From Blastopirellula marina (GTDB lineage: Bacteria; Planctomycetota; Planctomycetia; Pirellulales; Pirellulaceae), in assembly GCF_002967765.1 (NCBI RefSeq), contig NZ_PUHY01000015.1:744001-808000 (forward strand): a DNA stretch of 64,000 nucleotides, given 5' to 3'. Positions within the stretch are counted from its first letter, which is position 1. Each line of letters opens with the position of its first letter. The notes beneath the pieces were generated by a model. The model did no database searches. It had not been told where the DNA came from and was given only the letters and a program-made list of their open reading frames with translations. Below are positions 36,601-45,859 of this stretch, piece by piece. The position numbers were made by a program, and so were the translations under genes.

Positions 36601-37044
36601 ATTTATACTCACCGCGCTGTTCTCGAACTGGACGCAGGTGGTCAAATCGAAACGACCGAGCTGAGCGAATCCATCAAAGAAGGATCCACGCACGTTCAGT
36701 ATTCGAACGATCAGAAGAAGCGTGCGATCGCGAAACTCTCGGATCAAATAGAAGTATTCGATTCCGAAAACGGCATCAAAAGCGTCTTGGCAGGCCACTT
36801 ACAAGGGATCACCGACGTCGAGTTTGTCGAGGATGAGGATACTCTCATGAGCGTTGCCCACGATGGCACGTTGCGGTTCTGGAGCCTGGAGACGGCGCGA
36901 GAGTACGGACGGCTCGATATGTTTGATTTCGGCGCACATCACGTCTTTTATTTTCGCGATCAATCTCTGATTGCCACAGTTAGCTATCGCGGCTGGGTTC
37001 GCGTCTGGCGTCTTGCCCCTGCTTCCGAAGTTGGAGAGCCGTAA
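33634..37044 (+). CDS. Transmembrane Ser/Thr protein kinase with WD40-like repeats
   Basis: 1,136 residues, GTG 33634 coupled to the sigma gene. A short N-terminal acidic region precedes the Hanks-type kinase: glycine loop ISHGGMGVVY (about 92-101), VAIKLL with the ATP-binding Lys (115), HRDVKPSNIL (about 245), DFGLAS (265), GTPAYMSPEQ. A single membrane helix (about 413-430, LTFTVAIAGCVMAVMVAFSVQLV) places the remainder outside. That remainder is a WD40-type propeller, with repeats such as HTDFATQFVISDDASFLLSVG and HLQGITDVEFVEDEDTLMSVA. All catalytic residues are present. It likely phosphorylates the sigma factor or an associated protein in answer to an envelope signal. Confidence 0.92.
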   Translation: MTDEEGQLDNLIADYLQQIDAGADVDVNQFISGYSDEIQSAFRDYLRLEEELYRLNAFGGIDQGTSTVTQGSTSTSGELLSDEDVGGYRLLNAISHGGMGVVYVGQNAQSGMLVAIKLLRRAIRNVQTYRLRLERESRAIAALNHPHVVRPIASGVDEGSTYLAMQLIDGVGFDRVIQYWRQQIGDDSDVATQKAPTTIVKTPVTQSEVASCAAYFEQDRLKKIAERLANIADALHVAHESGIVHRDVKPSNILVDVHGDIWLTDFGLASMGEDEIELTETGDVLGTPAYMSPEQASGQSGDINRATDVYSLGVTLYELCTLRKPYLGTRQKIIHDVLSGRFVRPSRVRPEIPTQLEAIICHAMELNPRDRYATAKEFASDLRQYVDRGRVRARLRNRIQGALRWCERNPLTFTVAIAGCVMAVMVAFSVQLVNSWSLSSLNSQLNSVNEQLLGANRDLDASQSRLKRELYVANIRSAFEAFHDQDLTAIQLLLAPYQGADADVPRSVPQRMLEALIEPPKSLVLTRHTDFATQFVISDDASFLLSVGHDGQVIKANFDGEQLQRFTIGGKLDSIAIDKDSQLFLTGKNIPVGENLVDFYRMDNGEHQQKGSRPWYGIEEVAVSPSGRWFAASERYHSVFVFDKEGKQRAKWTTDTRNESLEFIDDDHLLGICQAGKDDRRLYLYNIDSEDKEEISSEVESFALARDSDGEPSYVVSAGTNDLRVVRWSDKKQTVHVADMPSRIRCVDVSPDDGLIVAGCDDGTVYLWEVDCDQEKPLPQARIVEISDQRITDIELLPGDFRGGKVRLGSNRFAELGIQLITSSEDGTVQLHHLPARNPVDVVGLSDGSRGTTEEPFRDPLRSDLLYLPFANGELVRLDLTTLSIDTVFRHDKTIVHGICADNKIYFADENAIVEINCDGEASPRTFPSPLKAQRCRWMLKLDQQLYVLYSSSLVSIDLGDGGKQTVHNLPYDEAIGMVPTGDKKSPVRIYTHRAVLELDAGGQIETTELSESIKEGSTHVQYSNDQKKRAIAKLSDQIEVFDSENGIKSVLAGHLQGITDVEFVEDEDTLMSVAHDGTLRFWSLETAREYGRLDMFDFGAHHVFYFRDQSLIATVSYRGWVRVWRLAPASEVGEP

Positions 37045-37194
37045 CCAACCCCACGTGCGAGATGCTCCAAGGCGGAAACATGGTATAGTGGTTCCGTTGA
37101 GCTGGGTCCATTGACTGCTCGCAAGAGGCGACTTCGCGTTCATGATTTAGCTACCTAGATTCGTCGTCTTAACATCTTGAAGCCTGGAAAACAC

Positions 37195-38460
37195 ATGACA
37201 TCGAATATGACATCGCGACGCTCCTTCATGATGGTCGCCACCGCAATCGCTGGGGCAAGCCAGTTGCCGGACTACTTGTTGGCGGCCGAAGAGACGGATT
37301 CTTCAAAGCAACTGATGGCTTACGTCGGAACGTTCAGCTCACCGCTGAAGGACGTGCTGAAGACTCAGGTCGATCTTCCACCTGGCAATGGCCGTGGAAT
37401 ACACGGTTTCCGAGTCAATCGCCAAACGGGCGCACTCACCGAAGCGTTCGTCGAACCAATGGGGACAAGCCCGAGTTGTGTGATCATCAACGCAGCGGGG
37501 AATTGTCTTTACTCATCGAACGAAACGGATCGAGTAGGCGACAGCAAAGAGGGGACGGTCACCGCATTCGCCATTGAACCGCGCGATGGTAGCCTAAAAC
37601 AACTCAATACGGTGCGTTCGGGCGGCGCTGGTCCCACCTATCTAAGCATTCATCCTTCAGGAAAGTTTCTGTTTGTCGCGAACTACTTCGGTGGTTCCGT
37701 GGCGGTACTGCCAATTTTGAATGATGGTCGGCTGGGCGAGCCCACCGACGTCCAACAAGATGAGGGGAAGATTGGTCCGACGAAATCTGTCCAAGCACCT
37801 CCTGGGAGCTTCGCGTTCAGCGGACATGATCGTACCCATGCGCACATGATTCAGCCCGACCCGACAGGGCGATTCGTTCTCCACGTTGACTTGGGGTTGG
37901 ATCGGATTTACATCTGGAAGTTTGACCAAAAGACAGGGAAGTTAAGTCCGAATTCTCCGGCTTCCGTATCGTTGCCTCCTGGTGATGGGCCACGACATTT
38001 TTACTTCCATCCGAACGGTCGCTGGTTCTACTCGATCCAGGAAGAGGGCTCGACCATCGTTCTTTTCGATTACGATGCGGAGTCAGGCAAGTTAGCGCCG
38101 CGCCAGACAATCTCGACTTTGCCGCCAGGGTACACCGGAAGCAATTTCTGCTCCGAGATTCTCGTCTCTGCCGATGGCCGATTCGTTTACGCTGGTAATC
38201 GACTTCACGATAGCATCGGGATCTTTTCGATCGGCGAGGACGGAACGCTGACCCATGTCGCGGATGAATGGACACGGGGTAATTACCCGAGGAGTTTTAA
38301 CTTCGATCCAACTGGCGAGTTTCTTTATTGCTGTAATCAACGGGCCGATCATGTCACCGTGTTCAAGGTGAATCGCGACACAGGCTTGCTGCAGTTTACA
38401 GGGCACTACGCGCCGGTCGGAAATCCGTCGAGCATTGTATTCCTGGAATTGCCCAACTGA
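37195..38460 (+). CDS. Exported lactonase-family beta-propeller protein
   Basis: 421 residues. The N terminus TSRRSFMMVATAIAGASQLPDYLLAA resembles a Tat signal (RR-x-F). The body repeats HP-x-G-x-F-x-x-x-x-N motifs: SIHPSGKFLFVANYFGG, QPDPTGRFVLHVDLG, YFHPNGRWFYSIQEEG and NFDPTGEFLYCCNQ. These are the blades of the 7-bladed 6-phosphogluconolactonase/3-carboxymuconate cyclase propeller. It may hydrolyse a sugar lactone in the periplasm, but catalytic residues in this family are hard to predict. ATG 37195 is preferred; a TTG at 37177 would add six residues. The next gene follows at 38543 in the same direction. Confidence 0.85.
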   Translation: MTSNMTSRRSFMMVATAIAGASQLPDYLLAAEETDSSKQLMAYVGTFSSPLKDVLKTQVDLPPGNGRGIHGFRVNRQTGALTEAFVEPMGTSPSCVIINAAGNCLYSSNETDRVGDSKEGTVTAFAIEPRDGSLKQLNTVRSGGAGPTYLSIHPSGKFLFVANYFGGSVAVLPILNDGRLGEPTDVQQDEGKIGPTKSVQAPPGSFAFSGHDRTHAHMIQPDPTGRFVLHVDLGLDRIYIWKFDQKTGKLSPNSPASVSLPPGDGPRHFYFHPNGRWFYSIQEEGSTIVLFDYDAESGKLAPRQTISTLPPGYTGSNFCSEILVSADGRFVYAGNRLHDSIGIFSIGEDGTLTHVADEWTRGNYPRSFNFDPTGEFLYCCNQRADHVTVFKVNRDTGLLQFTGHYAPVGNPSSIVFLELPN

Positions 38461-38542
38461 TTCATGAGTCAGATCGTCAGCGTCGATTTCGCGTAACTTC
38501 AGATTCTGGTTGCGGCGAACGTGGTAAAGGAGAACTTGTATC

Positions 38543-39724
38543 GTGCTCAGTAGCTTTCAGGACGATCTCACATTTCTCGAAACGTTCACTCCGATTGTGC
38601 TGCTGCAAGATCGTGATATTGCGGTCGCAATTGCGCCTGCTTATCAAGGGCGGGTGATGACCAGCACGGTCCAACGAGAATCAGGCCCCAGTTTCGGTTG
38701 GATCAATCGCAAAGTGATCCAGCAGGGGATCGTTCCCGAACAGCGCCGACAGGGAACGATGGAAGAGCATATCTACGTCTTTGGTGGCGAAGAGCGTTTT
38801 TGGCTAGGACCGGAAGGAGGGCAGTTCGCGTTATTCTTTGAACCAGGTTCAAAGTTTGAATTCTCCGATTGGAAGACGCCTGCGGCGATCGACACGGAAC
38901 CTTATGAAATCGGGAGTCAGACAGACCGATCGGTCGACTTCTCACACACTTGTACATTAACGAATTTCAGTGGTGCGAAGTTTAAAATGAACATCGAGCG
39001 ATCGATTCGTCTTTTGGATAAGACCGCAATCGCCGAGACATTGCAAATCCAAGCGTCTCTAAACGAAGTCCAGGTCGTCGCCTACGAGAGTGACAACCGA
39101 TTGAGCAATCGCGGAAATCACGCCTGGCTTCCTGAATCGGGGCTACCATCCATCTGGCTGTTAGGTATGTATAACCCTTCGCCACAGACGACCATCGTTA
39201 TCCCGTTTCACTCTGGTAGCGTCGAATTGCTAGGCCCCAAGGTGAACGACCGCTATTTCGGTAAGGTGCCGGAGGATTATCTTAAGGTGGAAGAGGACGT
39301 CCTGTACTTAAAAGGGGATGGTACGCGACGCGGAAAAATAGGTCTTTCGCCCGAGCGCTCGAAAGGGTTGGCGGGAAGCTATGATGCCGATGGGAAGGTG
39401 TTGACGATCGTCATGTACAACACTCAAGAAGCACCCAGTGGTTACGTCAACTCGATGTGGGAGCTGCAAGACAATCCATTCGAGGGCGACGTGATCAACG
39501 CCTATAATGATGGTTCTCCTGCCCCTGGCGAGCCGCCGCTTGGGCCCTTCTACGAACTGGAAACATCTTCTCCGGCCGCCGCCCTGAAGCCGGGCGAAAC
39601 CATGCGTCACGTTCAACGGACGTTCCACATTCAAGGAGAGGAGGATCAGCTTGATCCAATCGCAGAAAGACTGTTCGGCGTCGGATTGAAGCAAATCGTG
39701 ACCGCGTTCCTAAGCAAATCGTAA
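38543..39724 (+). CDS. DUF6786-like protein (possible mutarotase fold)
   Basis: 393 residues from GTG 38543, with AAGGAG ten bases upstream. No signal peptide. The motif set (GRVMTSTVQRESGPSFGWINRKVI near residue 38, EEHIYVFGGEERFWLGPEGGQFALFF near 76, WELQDNPFEGDVINAYNDG near 310) is one I associate with DUF6786 proteins, which are rich in beta strands and may share the sugar-binding fold of aldose-1-epimerases. The EGG and ND motifs could bind a sugar or a metal. Its location after a lactonase-like gene and before an FAD oxidoreductase suggests a role in carbohydrate handling. Activity is not established. Confidence 0.62.
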   Translation: MLSSFQDDLTFLETFTPIVLLQDRDIAVAIAPAYQGRVMTSTVQRESGPSFGWINRKVIQQGIVPEQRRQGTMEEHIYVFGGEERFWLGPEGGQFALFFEPGSKFEFSDWKTPAAIDTEPYEIGSQTDRSVDFSHTCTLTNFSGAKFKMNIERSIRLLDKTAIAETLQIQASLNEVQVVAYESDNRLSNRGNHAWLPESGLPSIWLLGMYNPSPQTTIVIPFHSGSVELLGPKVNDRYFGKVPEDYLKVEEDVLYLKGDGTRRGKIGLSPERSKGLAGSYDADGKVLTIVMYNTQEAPSGYVNSMWELQDNPFEGDVINAYNDGSPAPGEPPLGPFYELETSSPAAALKPGETMRHVQRTFHIQGEEDQLDPIAERLFGVGLKQIVTAFLSKS

Positions 39725-39752
39725 TGTGCCCAGCAGAAACGCTCCGTACGAG

Positions 39753-41444
39753 CTATTTCCAGGCGAGTTCCATTCCTTCGCTGGTTAGTGATCGCTGGAA
39801 GTCGGCCAGTTTGTCTGGCGTGTTGCGGACAGCCCGCGGAGAGATGGACTTTTCAAGGCAGTAGCTCACCAAGCAACCAGCCGCCTCGCCGATGCACCAT
39901 TCAACGGGGTGTAGGCGATAGCAACCGTTGGTGAGGTGGGTGACGCCGAGATTCTTACAAGCAGGAATCAAGTTCTCGATGCGTTTTGGAACCATCGAAC
40001 CAAGCGGGATCTGAAATGGAAGCGACGCGAAGTCGATGTAGTTGTTGCCACCGCTGCTAGGATGTAGATCGATGTGGTAGTAGCCAATGCCGACCGAGTC
40101 GGAGAATTGTGCGGCTTTCAAATCATTGCCAGACAGTCCAGTGATCTCGCTACGCTGCTGGCGGCCGACATGCTGTTCCTTAACCGTAAACTCGGCAAGT
40201 ATACGACGCGACTCACGAACGTACGGATACATCGCAATGCCATCCTTCGTACCCGTCATTTCTGGAACGAGCCGCAGTCCAGCAAATCCGCTTCCCCCGT
40301 CCGCGCGAGGACATTCCGTTTGCAGCCAATAGAAGAGGGATAGGCTTAGCTGTTTCGCTTGATCGATATGCTTCTGTTTCTCTTCGGGCGTAACTCCGAC
40401 CAGGTTACCCAGCATGTAATCGTTCTGTGGCCAATTAACCAGGGTAACGCTGCCCTCGTAAGTACCAGGGACGAAGTTTGAAGCATCGACAATGCGCCGA
40501 TAAAGCCACAAGTTAAGTGCCTTGGTTGGTTTGCCGGTGGGATCAAAATCGAGCTTCTTTGGTTTGAGATCACGTGGCGACGAGTAATGAAGATCAAGTA
40601 ACTTGCCAGACCAGGCCGGCGTCAAATCTGGGACGTAATTGCGCCAGAATTCGTAATCGGCTGGTTTGTCGCCCACAAAGTCTTGGCCGTCGACGTACTG
40701 CATGGGGAAGCAAGCGGTGAACGATTGCTGATTGTCTGGCTCGGCCTGATCGGCAGCATGAAGCTCGCCGGTTTCCGATTTCGCCTCGGCTCCCGTAACA
40801 TACTCAGCGCCAGTCAGCGGTAACAGGTCTCCCAATTCGGTCGCATCAAGAAAGTAGGGGGCTATCACCACATGCTTGTCAGCACTTTTCGCCGATTGAA
40901 CCGTTACACTTGCGATGCGGTCGCCTGACATTTCAGCGGCAACGGGTACCGTCTCTAAAAGAAGACGGAGTTGTCCCGTCTTCAGATAAGGGGCAAATAT
41001 CTGGTTCAATACCGCAAGAGCCACTTTCGGTTCGTGGCAAAGCCGGGAAACGCTGCCCCCTCCGGGGTTTAGCCTCGCATTCGCTTTCGCCGCATCGGTC
41101 AGGGGATACTCCTGGCGATAGTGCTCACGGATGTCATTGCGAAACTTGCGGTACGAAGTATTCGAGCCATGCGTTTCGATGTGCCCATGTTCGTCGGGCG
41201 GAACGATCTGGGAAGTAAGTTGCCCGCCAATCCACGACGTTTCCTCGGTCATCACCACCTTCAGCCCGCGACGCAACGCTCCGATTGCCGCAGCGCAGCC
41301 CCCCAAGCTTCCTCCGATGATCGCGACATCTGCTGAAAGCTCTGGTTGCTCTTTGGCCGTTTGCGCAATGAGCCACGGAGCTATAGAAACGGTTCCCGTT
41401 GCGGCAACGGCGGACTGTAAGAGACGACGACGATTGAGCGACAT
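39753..41444 (-). CDS. Exported FAD-dependent oxidoreductase
   Basis: 563 residues from ATG 41444 (MSLNRRRLLQSAVAATGTVS), a Tat-type signal with RRRLL; a longer frame starts at 41504. Then ADVAIIGGSLGGCAAAIGALRRGLKVVMTEE, the FAD-binding Rossmann motif, followed by TSWIGGQLTSQ typical of the FAD_oxidored family. Further blocks: PYFLDATELGDLLPLTGAEYVTG and DSVGIGYYHIDLHPSSGG. The C-terminal part GSMVPKRIENLIPACKNLGVTHL closes the FAD site. Planctomycetes have many such periplasmic enzymes linked to sugar or xenobiotic oxidation. It lies opposite to the DUF6786-like gene with 28 bp between stops. Confidence 0.85.
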   Translation of the reverse strand: MSLNRRRLLQSAVAATGTVSIAPWLIAQTAKEQPELSADVAIIGGSLGGCAAAIGALRRGLKVVMTEETSWIGGQLTSQIVPPDEHGHIETHGSNTSYRKFRNDIREHYRQEYPLTDAAKANARLNPGGGSVSRLCHEPKVALAVLNQIFAPYLKTGQLRLLLETVPVAAEMSGDRIASVTVQSAKSADKHVVIAPYFLDATELGDLLPLTGAEYVTGAEAKSETGELHAADQAEPDNQQSFTACFPMQYVDGQDFVGDKPADYEFWRNYVPDLTPAWSGKLLDLHYSSPRDLKPKKLDFDPTGKPTKALNLWLYRRIVDASNFVPGTYEGSVTLVNWPQNDYMLGNLVGVTPEEKQKHIDQAKQLSLSLFYWLQTECPRADGGSGFAGLRLVPEMTGTKDGIAMYPYVRESRRILAEFTVKEQHVGRQQRSEITGLSGNDLKAAQFSDSVGIGYYHIDLHPSSGGNNYIDFASLPFQIPLGSMVPKRIENLIPACKNLGVTHLTNGCYRLHPVEWCIGEAAGCLVSYCLEKSISPRAVRNTPDKLADFQRSLTSEGMELAWK

Positions 41445-41888
41445 GGTGAACTCGAGACTGAGAGGTTGGCAAGCGATCAGGCAATTGCGTGAACCGCAAT
41501 TCATCAGAGGAATTGGAAGGTGATTGTCTGGAGGGGAGCAAAAGTGATGTTAGCAAATTTACTATGTCAGCCCGCGAATGACCAGCTTTGAGGTGAACTT
41601 AACCCGAGAGCGGATGCTAGGCGAATTATGGATTCGCTGGGCCTTGCCGTTGTTCGCTAAGTCAGATTGTCCAGGGATTCCAGTTGTTGCAGGTCCGTCA
41701 GAAGGGGGGCGTTCGGATAAACACTGATTTTTTGGCCTTATAGAACAGATCCGTACCGTTTGTTGAGGTCAGCCGATGGAAGAACAATGGGTCAACTGAA
41801 ATTCCAAAAAATGAAATACGTCTATGTTAGATTGGAATGACGCAACGATTAATTTGATCTCGCCCGATTTCATTGTCTTTCAGCGGAA
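41445..41888. other. Intergenic region before the sialidase gene
   Basis: 444 bp between divergent genes. No gene is supported. The right half has A+T-rich sequence with a TTCCAA/TTGGAA repeat (about 41801-41836). No clear promoter was recognised. Confidence 0.35.
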
Positions 41889-44009
41889 ATGGCCTACCTC
41901 ATGAAATCTGCTTACCTATGTTTCCGTTTGCTCTTGCTTGGTGCATTTATCCTATCAGTTCGTTCGACCGTTTGCTGGGCACAATCGGAGACTAATCAAC
42001 CGGGGAACCTAGCCGAATTGACATCTGGCTTCGAGACGCTCGCACCTGGACCACTGGTGGAAGGAAGTGACAAGTCGGGAACATGGTCGGCAGATGCTGG
42101 CCATGCCGAGATCCACACAATGCACCAGCGAGGAGGAAAAGCCTCGCTTCGACTCATGGGTGGTGTAGAGCGGAGTGTTGTTTGGACGCCACATGATTTT
42201 GCTGGCGATACCGATCGGCTTGAATTCTGGTACGAACGATGGACTTCGCGACCTCCGTTTTCCTTTCACGTCGAATTGCTGAGCGACGGTGAATGGACAT
42301 CGGTGTTTCACGATGCGGGAAAAGCGGAGGTAGGTAGTTTCAAGAATCACGTTTCGATTCCGTTAAAGGGGAAGCTGCCAGAACAAGTTCGCTTTCGTAG
42401 CACGACCCCGCCTGCGTCTGGTGTGATGATCGACGATTTCTACCTGGGTGGCGTTGTACCGAAAGTGGTTAAATCGATTTCGGCCAGGCAATTCGTGGTG
42501 CCTGTTCTCCTGCGCAACGAATGGAACCCGATCCTGCAAATAGAGATTGACGTGCAGGGCACCGAAGGTGAGTTGACCTTGGAAGCGGTACAGATTGAAC
42601 TTGGCGGCTCGCTTGAAATCGAGTCAATCGAGAAAGTGGAAATCATCGCCAGTGAAACACCTCAGCCAGCGTGGTTTACCATCTCGGATATCGCGAAGAT
42701 GGCCGGTGTTCAGGTTATCGGCGTGTCGACGCGTCCCCAAGCAAGCATGGAAGTTGGCGTGCAAACCGAATTAGCGCGGGGAGCGAACTACTTTTTCGTT
42801 TCGGTCAAGTTGAAGGATACTACGGACGTTTCGCAAAACTTGCAGATCGCTTGCCCGACCGTCAAGATTAGCGGCGAAACACGTGCGTTGAACCCGCCGA
42901 GGCAAGAGGCACCTTTACGCATCGGGCATGCCCTACGTCGCGCCGGAGAGAAGGGCGTTCATACCTATCGAATTCCAGGCCTTGCTACGACAAAACAAGG
43001 GGCGCTGATTGCGGTTTACGATGTTCGCTATCGCGGCAGCGGCGATTTGCCCGCAGATATCGATGTGGGGATGTCGCGGAGTGTCGATGGTGGTCGAAGT
43101 TGGGAACCGATGCGGATCATCATGGACATGGGGAGCGATCCGCAATGGAAGTACGATGGTATCGGTGATCCCGCCGTTCTGGTCGACGCAAGAACGGGAA
43201 CGATTTGGGTTGCTGCATTGTGGAGCCACGGTAATCGAGCATGGCATTATTCCAGGCAAGGATTGGGTCCTGAAGAAACCGGACAGTTGATGCTGGTTCG
43301 CTCGGCTGATGATGGCAAAACGTGGTCGAAACCGGTCAGCATTACTCAGCAAATCAAGAATCCGGATTGGAATCTTGCTTTCAACGGGCCAGGGAAGGGG
43401 ATCACAATGAAGGACGGGACGCTCGTCTTTCCTGCCCAGTTTCAAGATGAAAATCGTATCCCGCATTCAACGATTATTTACTCAGTCGATCACGGGGCAA
43501 CATGGAAGATTGGAACCGGGGCCCATCCCGAAACAACTGAGGCCCAGGTCATCGAAATTCGTCCCGGGCAACTCATGCTGAACTGCCGTTATAACGACGC
43601 ATCATCACGAGTGGTGATGATTACTAGCGATCTAGGTAAGACATGGCAGGAACACGGCACCTCGAAGAACGCTTTGATCGAACCTGTTGCATGTATGGCA
43701 AGCTTAATCGATGTCGATCAAGAATTGGGCGAAAATACCGGCGGTTGGCTTCTGTTCTCGAATCCAAATAACCTTAGCTCTCGCCAGTCAATCACGATCA
43801 AAGCATCGAACGATCTGGGACAAAACTGGCCCGAGAAGTATCAACTGTTACTCGATGAAGGGAGAAGTGCGGGGTACTCGTGCCTGACTATGATCGATCA
43901 CGAAACCGTCGGCATCTTGTACGAAGGAAGTGCATCAAAGCTGGTCTTCCAGCGAATTCCACTAAGAGACGTGATAGACAAGGTCTCCGAATTCAATGCC
44001 GCACCGTAG
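41889..44009 (+). CDS. Exported sialidase (GH33, BNR/Asp-box) with N-terminal lectin-like domain
   Basis: 706 residues. A signal peptide (cleaved after VCWA) is followed by a beta-sandwich-like region, then VVPVLLRNEWNPILQIEIDVQG (BNR neuraminidase N-terminal type, about 205-335). The catalytic propeller opens with HTYRIPGL (about 356-363), where R is the first Arg of the sialidase triad, and then ADIDVGMSRSVDGGRSW with the catalytic Asp. Asp boxes seen: SVDGGRSWE, SADDGKTWS, SVDHGATWK, TSDLGKTWQ. It would release terminal sialic acid or Kdn-like sugars outside the cell. It stands alone between intergenic regions. Confidence 0.88.
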   Translation: MAYLMKSAYLCFRLLLLGAFILSVRSTVCWAQSETNQPGNLAELTSGFETLAPGPLVEGSDKSGTWSADAGHAEIHTMHQRGGKASLRLMGGVERSVVWTPHDFAGDTDRLEFWYERWTSRPPFSFHVELLSDGEWTSVFHDAGKAEVGSFKNHVSIPLKGKLPEQVRFRSTTPPASGVMIDDFYLGGVVPKVVKSISARQFVVPVLLRNEWNPILQIEIDVQGTEGELTLEAVQIELGGSLEIESIEKVEIIASETPQPAWFTISDIAKMAGVQVIGVSTRPQASMEVGVQTELARGANYFFVSVKLKDTTDVSQNLQIACPTVKISGETRALNPPRQEAPLRIGHALRRAGEKGVHTYRIPGLATTKQGALIAVYDVRYRGSGDLPADIDVGMSRSVDGGRSWEPMRIIMDMGSDPQWKYDGIGDPAVLVDARTGTIWVAALWSHGNRAWHYSRQGLGPEETGQLMLVRSADDGKTWSKPVSITQQIKNPDWNLAFNGPGKGITMKDGTLVFPAQFQDENRIPHSTIIYSVDHGATWKIGTGAHPETTEAQVIEIRPGQLMLNCRYNDASSRVVMITSDLGKTWQEHGTSKNALIEPVACMASLIDVDQELGENTGGWLLFSNPNNLSSRQSITIKASNDLGQNWPEKYQLLLDEGRSAGYSCLTMIDHETVGILYEGSASKLVFQRIPLRDVIDKVSEFNAAP

Positions 44010-44222
44010 ATTTGGCCAAGGTAACTCCAAAATGGAAGCTAACCTATGCTCTTCATAGCCAATTCGCATGCCACGATGGTTGCACTTATCGCGAGTAAAA
44101 CTCCGCTTGAGGCCACTTTGTGAAACATGGTATGACCTGATTCGGAATGAGAACGATGGACGGTTTTTCACGGGAATTGCTGTTCCGAACCGATCGATGG
44201 TCATAACACAGGTGATTTGCGA

Positions 44223-44984
44223 ATGATTGGGGAACTTGTAGCCCGAGTATTCGATGAGCCGTTCGAGTGGCTTCAAATGTGGCGAAGAACGATGCTAGCA
44301 AGGCGGTTGGTTCGGCAATTGAACTTAGCCGATGATCTGGTCGCGAAAGTAGCATTTACGTCTGGTCATTCAAAATTCAAATCAAATCAAAAGACTAGTG
44401 AGATCGTGGCACTTCTCGGCGAAGTTGAGAGACTTCGGCCGCGTATTCTCTGCGAAATTGGTAGCGATCGAGGTGGGACTCTAGCCCTATTGGCGCAGGT
44501 GGCTTCGGATGACGCTTTAATCGTTTCCATTGACCCGATTCATCAGCATCGGAATACGATTCCTTACGAGAGTTTGGTCCGAGGTTCACAGCGATTGATC
44601 CGAATTGGTGGCGATTCCCATGCTTCCGAGGTCATCGGGCATTTGAAAACTGTATTAGCGGGACACACGCTTGATTTCTTGTTGATCGATGGCGACCACT
44701 CCTACAGCGGTGTTAAGCAAGACTTCGAGATGTATGCACCACTCGTCCGAAAAGATGGTTTGATCGCTTTTCACGATATTGTGCCGATTCAGTCTGAGGC
44801 GTCCCAAGCATATGTTGGCGGTGTACCCGATTACTTTACCCAGGAAATCGCTCCAACTTATGAAACACGAACCTGGATCGATAGTGCCACGCAGGATGGA
44901 TATGGAATTGGAACGCTGGTCTGGCCAGGCGAGCGAGTAGCCACCAACCAGGCAATGGACGCATGGGTTGCTAGGTCGGCATAG
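44223..44984 (+). CDS. Class I SAM-dependent methyltransferase (Methyltransf_24/CmcI-like)
   Basis: 253 residues from ATG 44223 with AGGTGA seven bases upstream; a TTG at 44217 is possible. The SAM site is LCEIGSDRGGTLALLAQV (about 80-97), then IVSIDPIHQHRN, and LDFLLIDGDHSYSGVKQDFEMY near residue 152, a motif of the CmcI/Methyltransf_24 group in which the acidic residues hold a metal. These enzymes often methylate sugars in cell-surface loci. It leads a small cluster with a second methyltransferase and glycosyltransferases. Confidence 0.82.
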   Translation: MIGELVARVFDEPFEWLQMWRRTMLARRLVRQLNLADDLVAKVAFTSGHSKFKSNQKTSEIVALLGEVERLRPRILCEIGSDRGGTLALLAQVASDDALIVSIDPIHQHRNTIPYESLVRGSQRLIRIGGDSHASEVIGHLKTVLAGHTLDFLLIDGDHSYSGVKQDFEMYAPLVRKDGLIAFHDIVPIQSEASQAYVGGVPDYFTQEIAPTYETRTWIDSATQDGYGIGTLVWPGERVATNQAMDAWVARSA

Positions 44985-45040
44985 TTGGCCCCCATTTGAA
45001 TCGTACATGATGTTTGACAGTGAGGTCTAAGGAGACGAGC

Positions 45041-45823
45041 ATGCATCGCACATCCCTTTCGAAGATGGAAGCATTCTGGGAAACCTACATGTTGCCCGAA
45101 TGCGAGCGGTCACCCATCCGTGTCTTGGAGATCGGTTCGAAGTGCTATGACGATCATCCTTCTTATCGACAAGTGATGGATCATGAAAACGTTAGCTACT
45201 GCGGGCTTGATCTCGAGGCCGGTCGGAACGTGGACTTGGTTCCTGGCCATCCCTTCGTTTGGAAGGAGTTAGGGTCGAATCAATTTGATTTTTGTATCTC
45301 AGGGCAAACCTTTGAGCATAACCCAATGTTCTGGGTGACATTTGCTGAGATTGCTCGTGTTCTACGGCCAGGTGGGATCGCACTGGTTATCGCTCCAGGG
45401 AGTGGCGCCGTGCACCGCTACCCGCTTGATTGCTGGCGATTTTATCCTGATGCGTGGAGCAGCTTGTGCCATTACTGTGGTATCGAACTCGTTGAGACCT
45501 ATTTCGAGAATCATGGAAACAGAAGGTCCGAGCCCAGTTTGATGTGGTGCGATAGCTGTGTCATTGCTCGAAAACCGACGTTCGAAGATGCCAGCCAGCA
45601 AGCCGCATTGGATCATCGGCTTAACGCGATTTCGGCAACGGCTACGTTTGACGTGCCAAGTGCTGACTACTCGGGGGACGGGCCATGTTTCGTCAGTTAC
45701 GAATCAACTGCGCCATACCATCGCAAGCGAAAGGGCTTGATCGCAGCGGTGAGCCGGCTTGCTAAGCAGCTTAAGCGATATACCAGAGGGGTTCGCAAAA
45801 GTGCTCCGAGCCGAGCGGCATAG
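45041..45823 (+). CDS. Class I SAM-dependent methyltransferase (type 11-like)
   Basis: 260 residues. ATG 45041 has AAGGAG seven bases upstream; the longer frame from a TTG at 45014 is unlikely. VLEIGSKCYDDHPSYRQ and YCGLDLEAGRNVDLV make the SAM pocket, FDFCISGQTFEHNPMFW and IARVLRPGGIALVIAPGSG complete the fold. The final SGAVHRYPLDCWRFYPDAW matches methyltransferases of polysaccharide loci. It begins 57 bp after the first methyltransferase gene, so the two are likely one operon. The target may be a sugar of the polymer made by nearby transferases. Confidence 0.83.
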   Translation: MHRTSLSKMEAFWETYMLPECERSPIRVLEIGSKCYDDHPSYRQVMDHENVSYCGLDLEAGRNVDLVPGHPFVWKELGSNQFDFCISGQTFEHNPMFWVTFAEIARVLRPGGIALVIAPGSGAVHRYPLDCWRFYPDAWSSLCHYCGIELVETYFENHGNRRSEPSLMWCDSCVIARKPTFEDASQQAALDHRLNAISATATFDVPSADYSGDGPCFVSYESTAPYHRKRKGLIAAVSRLAKQLKRYTRGVRKSAPSRAA

Positions 45824-45859
45824 TTTGATTACGATCGAATCGAAGACGCGCTCGAGTTC

